53,089 nucleotides of DNA, taken from assembly GCA_030374735.1 (NCBI GenBank), contig JASCIV010000078.1, forward strand, positions 1 to 53,089, given 5' to 3'. How positions within the stretch are numbered: position 1 is the stretch's first letter; every line of letters begins with the position of its first letter. This DNA is from Gracilaria caudata. Taxonomy: Eukaryota; Rhodophyta; Florideophyceae; Gracilariales; Gracilariaceae. Below, piece by piece: positions 48,801 to 53,089 of this stretch. A program made the translations under genes and the position numbers. The notes under the pieces are model-generated. The model was not told the DNA's origin, did no database searches, and was given only the letters and a program-made list of their open reading frames with translations.

Positions 48801-50289
48801 TTCGTTATTACCCCCAAATGACCAGTCCAGGGTCTTCCACGCTGCGCCTAAAGGAAAACGAAAGGTAATATGCTCGACGAACATTGCGGAAACGTCTATA
48901 ACGATCAACGATGTTACAGTAGTAATCGATACGTTGCGAGCGAAAGAATCATCGTATGATGTTCTCAACAGTTCATCAGTATTAGCGGAATGCTTTATTT
49001 CGAGGGCTTCGGCGAAGCAGCGGGCTGGGCGTGCTGGTCGAGTCTCAAAAGGTACATGCTACAGACTAGTTAGAAGGCATACATTCGAGAACAAGCTTGC
49101 AGCTCATCAAAAACCGGAGATTCAAAGGGTAGCGCTCGAACACTTGGTTCTTAATGTGTTGAGTGTCGTTCCGGAAGATCACGGAAGGAATAACCCGCAG
49201 GAGTTTTTCTCGAGAGCTATTGATCCTCCAAATGACCAGTCTGTTTCTACTGCAGTTGATAATCTTATTGACATTGGAGCCCTGAAACAAGTCAAAGACG
49301 AGATAAAGGGAAGACCTATTGGTGTGCAGATGACAGCATTGGGAAAGCATCTCGCTGGCTTGCCAGTGGACGCAAAAGTCGGCAAACTACTTATATATGG
49401 AGCTTTGTTCAGTTGTCTTGATGCAATGCTAACAGTCGCGGCAACAATCTCTGAACGCTCCCCCTTCTATTCTCCATTTGACAAGCGAGAGGAATCTCGC
49501 GCTGCGAAGGCCAAGTTTCAATGGGGCAAATCTGATTTACTAACGTATGTGAGCGCGTTCAATAGGTGGCGTGAACTTAGAGAGCGTGGATGTAGTAACT
49601 CTGTCGAACAAAAGTTTTGTGCAGAACATTTTCTGTCGAGGAAAACATTGCTAACTGTCCGTGATGGGCGGAGGCGACTCGCGGACGTTCTACGAGATAT
49701 TGGTTTCGCCGAGCTGGGTGAGAGAGGGAATGGTTGGGAACGTGGGGAAGCTCTGAACAGAAACGGGCAAAACTTAAGAGTTCTGAGAGCTGTAATATGT
49801 GCTGGCTTGTATCCGAACATAGCTCGAATTGATCTTCCGCAGACAAAGTATCGTGAAGTGGCTGGTGGAGCAATCCCTCTCGGACATAATTCCAAAGATC
49901 TTAAGCTAAGGGTCAAGAACCAAAATCGAGTGTTCTTGCATCCCGAGTCAATTAACTTTCATGTTGGGAATTATGAGACAAGATGGTTAGCGTACTACGA
50001 GAAAGTCCTCACGTCGAAGTTGTTCATACGAGATGCTACTATGGTATCCCCATACGCAATCTTACTTTTCGGAGGTGAAATTGGAGTGAACCATAAGAAC
50101 GGCCAGATGTCCGTGGACCGGTGGGTGATATTCAAAGCGCCGGCACAGGTCGCTGTTCTTGCTCGTGAGTTGCGTCGAGAGTTAGACCAGCTTCTGATGC
50201 GAAAGTTCGAAAACATAGAGCTAGATGTTAACCGTGAGGGACAAAGGGTCAAAGATGCAATTATCCGGTTGATTACTCAAGAGTCGTAA
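45853..50289 (+). CDS. DHX57: DEAH-box RNA helicase, DHX57 type, two exons
   Basis: 1436 aa: exon 1 45853-46147, intron 46148-46273 (GTAAGC...TTCAG, 126 nt), exon 2 46274-50289. The splice joins SPQQMLREWCIKNN to LVRCTIP and avoids the stop that ends exon 1's frame. The N-terminal part contains a UBA-like segment (about 250-285), a second UBA-like segment (about 318-358) and an RWD domain (about 375-510), the combination seen in DHX57/DHX29 helicases. Helicase motifs: GATGSGKTTQ (about 606), TQPRRIAAMS, DEVH (about 705), MSATL, STNIAETSITI and QRAGRAGR (about 1014). HA2 and OB regions complete the C-terminus. DHX29 assists translation initiation; the role of DHX57 is less clear. Confidence 0.93.
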
Positions 50290-51397
50290 AGTCGCAATGG
50301 ACACATCATGATGCAGCAGGCAGTCCAATATTTTTTGCCATCACGATGCGTTCTTTTGCCTTGTCGTCTCTCTCCCAAACTGCGGTCACGATGAGGCGGA
50401 CGTCTCGGCAGACGTGACTCCAGATTTACAGCAAGCGCTGTGATTTGCAAATGTGTCAGAGAAGTACAAAAGCAGCTTTCGACCAGCGCTCCGGACTCAT
50501 ACGACCAACATCCATCGCAGTCTATCCTCGTAGCCCCTTTACCCTTTCACCCCTCATAATCTCTTTTTTATTTCCCCCTCACTCTCTCTCTCGATCCCCC
50601 TCCCTTCAACGAAAGTTTGTCTGTATGTTCATCGCCTCTCCCTTCGATCAACCGCGGCGACGTCTCGTTTGTTTAGCTAACCACTTTCGCTGTCATCTCT
50701 TATCTTAGTTTTTGTTTGCAGATTTACCTCTTTCTTTCTTATCGTTTTAACATCACTGCCTCGTGCAACAGCCAACAAGGGCAGAAAGGCGGCCGAGAAC
50801 CATTTCAAAGGGAGGGATGGCCGTACTCACTATGGTAGGCCCCGAACCGAGCTCAGCGAGGTAGGATATCGCAACTGATACACCTGAATTGTCGTACTTC
50901 GAACTGGATGCGATCCGGAGTCCAGATAGACGGCGATGGAGGTTTCAAAATCTTCTGGCCTAGATCCGTTGCTAGACAAAGCTGACTTTACACTGCAACG
51001 ACGACATGTGAATACCGAGGAGTAGCAGTCTCTTGAAATGGGTAGAAATTCACGTTGCGTTTTATGCTGTTGTGGTTTCAGAAAGCCCTACGAAACGCAA
51101 ATACGAAAACAACCATTATCGTTGTTTGCGTGTTTGTAGTTTCAGGATGCTCCCATTATCTAGTCTCAACCGGTCCACTTAAGATAAGTGTGAAGTTCAA
51201 CACAACATCATTTGCGTTAGGCCAAACAGCCAAACTCTCAAGGAGTCGTTTTATAAAGCTCTGTATACCGACATAGATGATTTGAGACGACTGTCAAGAG
51301 AGGATGAACCCCACGACTATATATAAAAAAGCTATGTCACGATGACAATGTGAGAGGGTGGGCTCGAGTCGTTTCGCATGATACGCAGAAGATGAAG
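50290..51397. other. Spacer between DHX57 and the BRCA2-like gene
   Basis: No OB-fold or other part of BRCA2 is found here. A minus stretch at about 51155-51290, after an acceptor-like CTTGACAG, stays open for 44 codons but has no recognised motif. 50500-50720 is pyrimidine-rich. Confidence 0.45.
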
Positions 51398-52642
51398 TTA
51401 TTTGCTTTGATGCCACTCCACGCAAAGTCTGCGCAGAAACTCTCGCACGACGTTTGCAGCGCAGAAGAAGTGTGAGTGACTTGTATGACAAGAGGCCGAT
51501 TGAAGAGCGAGGAGCTTGTATACGGCGAGACTGTACGCCATACGAGTCCACGCTTCGCTGCTAACGCAAGAGGCAGGTCTGGTGAGAACGGCGGTGTTGG
51601 ATGTGGCGGCAGACGGGTTCCACTTGGCCGCCGACGAGGGCGGAACATGAGACGGTCGTGGACGCGGAAGCGGAGACGGAGTGGCAAAAGAAGCGGTGAC
51701 AGGCGCGTATTGCGGATTGGCGGGCGCAGCTCTCATGGCATTCGCTGCTGCCGCGGGGGCGGTGACGGCGGCTTGCTTGGCATCAGGGGTGTCTTGGTGT
51801 AGAATGATGGAGGCGACGGCGGGCGACGGAATAGGAACGGACTTTCCAGTTGCGGTGGTGAACAACGAGACGGGCGGCTTGCGTGGACGTGGAGTGTTGA
51901 ACGCCAGCGGCGGCACGTTGGCGTTGCAATTGGCGGGCGGCGGCGGTGGTGGCACGGGCTTGCCCGATGCAGTGGTGAAGAGCGCCATCGGTGGCAGGGG
52001 TCTCGGTGCGGGTGGCGACTGCAGCGCACGTTGTGAAGCTTCCGTCGTGGCGGCACAATCCGCTATTATATCGGTGAGCACATTGGACGCACCAGCACGC
52101 GGCAGTGCAAGACGCTTTCCCGACGCGGTGGAAAACAATGACGGTAGCTTCGACACACCCGGCTTGTTTCCATGCACCTTCTCGCCGTCCGGCCTCCCGG
52201 CGCCCACATCCGCTGGCGTGGCGGGCGCACCAAACAACGCGCGCGCCGTGGGCGGCGGTTGCGGCGTGATAGTCGAAGCAGAAGCGCCGGTGGGCGCTCG
52301 AACACCCGTCGCATTCGCGCTCTATCGCGGCGGCGGCTCTAGCGGTGTGACAGCGCTTGCGGCGGACAGACGACGCGGTACGCGTTTGGGCGAAGCGGCG
52401 GGTAAAATGGCGCGCGCAGCACGCTCGGCGGCGGGCGGCAGAAGAAGAAGGGCGTGTGAGGTGCTCTCGGAGGTGAGCCCGAGCGCTCGTTGCATGGCGC
52501 GCACATGCTCGGCGCGAGGCTCAAGCGGCGTGGGAGGGGTGGGCTCGACGGCTGGGTGTGGTGGATCGAGGACGGTGGCGGTGGCTTGCGATGTGGCGTG
52601 CCAGGCGGTGCGCTTGCGCATGCGGCTCATCATGAGCATCAT
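51398..52642 (-). CDS. BRCA2: Short BRCA2-like protein with three BRC motifs
   Basis: BRCA2 loads RAD51 onto DNA in homologous recombination. The minus strand carries three BRC-type motifs with the RAD51-contacting Phe-x-x-Ala: FSTASGK (52135-52115), FTTASGK (51979-51959) and FTTATGK (51862-51842). A degenerate FNTP stands between the second and third. The C-terminal part (SSEAWTRMAYSLAVYKL...NVVREFLRRL) resembles the middle of the BRCA2 helical domain and then stops; OB folds are absent. An in-frame TAG at 52322-52324 splits the frame. A possible 60-nt phase-0 intron, 52381-52322 (GTACCG...GATAG), removes it exactly and gives about 394 aa. The region is GC-rich. The ATG is uncertain (52642 or an upstream exon beginning MSTTEG near 52735). 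Confidence 0.65.
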
Positions 52643-53089
52643 GCTGATGGCGCGACGCGGGCGGGGAGCGCGGCCTCTCAGAGGACCAGATCTTTTGCTT
52701 GCTGTGTTTGCTTACTGTACCTTCGGTAGTAGACATGATGTTAGCTAGAACACGGACTTTGCGTTGTGGGGAGCTGTTTGGCGGTGTACGACGGACAGTG
52801 CTTACAGAAGGAAATCGCCTGAACGATGATTTCATGAACGAGTCGATCGTGTAGATGCGGCCCGCATGATGATCATGCGGGGTAAACGGCACAGGGGTAC
52901 GACGGTAGCGACGCTACTCCCAGGCCTAGAATACCGCTCAATCATGTTGCGGCTGCAGCGCACTGTCTTACAGCACACCGCCGCAGCAGTAAACAGACGG
53001 CGCCTAGCTGGCGTCTCACACGGTCTGGCCTGACCCAGCCCTCTCTTGCACCTTGAAATAAAGCTTTTTCATCATCATTCTCCCCTTGA
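52643..53089. other. Right edge: BRCA2-like promoter side and a possible element tail
   Basis: An E2F-like TTTGGCGG lies at 52787-52794, upstream of the BRCA2-like gene. Farther right, a plus frame (from about 52835) runs through LLPGLEYRSIMLRLQRTVLQ and ends at a TGA at about 53030-53032. It is followed by AATAAA at 53057-53062 and a TCATCATCAT run, the layout of a transcript 3' end. It may be the last exon of a gene or the 3' end of a retroelement. Confidence 0.35.

Noticed and set aside
51681..52748. A 355-codon plus frame antisense to the BRCA2-like gene
   Set aside because: It is longer and uninterrupted but Gly/Ala-rich, starts without ATG and has no domain. Its repeats (LPDAVV, FPDAVE) are the complement of the BRC motifs, which fit a known family far better.

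Overview
The window reads as nuclear DNA of a photosynthetic eukaryote, most probably a red alga. The reasons are an HCF101-type photosystem I Fe-S scaffold protein with a red-algal-style plastid leader (MAFVSPSF...), a Tic22-domain protein, a citramalate synthase with an N-terminal extension, eukaryotic mitotic and ubiquitin genes, and compact, mostly intron-free genes separated by 0.2-4 kb. Introns appear in FHIT, NDK, the mitochondrial carrier, the CNNM-like protein, DHX57, a small membrane protein and probably the BRCA2-like gene. They are short (about 60-155 nt) with GT..AG ends. The lineage is inference; no rRNA or tRNA gene was recognised to settle it.

Left part (1-4.1 kb): a rearranged segment. 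Bases 1-129 are a 127/129 copy of the 3' end of the UBE2C-like gene, which lies complete at 3642-4100. Between the copies are a fungal-type protein kinase (1568-2335) and a 5'-truncated, frameshifted NBP35 fragment. 4.1-10.8 kb: UBE2C and a kinesin-6-like motor are divergently transcribed from one 569-bp region. HCF101, a small coiled-coil membrane protein and FHIT follow. 10.9-13.7 kb: a gene-poor mosaic of decayed repeats whose translations resemble the C-terminal Cys/His module of retroelement proteins.

Middle (14-25.2 kb): a TPR protein carrying a split Tic22 domain, a small single-span membrane protein, kinesin-5, and the Cdc48 cofactor PLAA/Ufd3. 25.2-35.2 kb is gene-poor. It holds a RING-H2 E3 ligase, a four-finger C2H2 protein and a probable uncharacterised multi-exon minus-strand gene.

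Right part (35.2-53.1 kb): an orphan nuclear-looking protein, citramalate synthase (isoleucine synthesis), an oxoglutarate/malate-type mitochondrial carrier, NDK with three introns, a CNNM/DUF21-CBS membrane protein, a UBA-RWD DEAH helicase of DHX57 type, and a short BRCA2-like gene with three BRC motifs. Several genes belong to mitosis and genome maintenance (UBE2C, kinesin-6, kinesin-5, BRCA2-like). Their upstream regions carry Myb/MSA-like AACGG cores or E2F-like sites. The others are housekeeping genes with no evident functional link.
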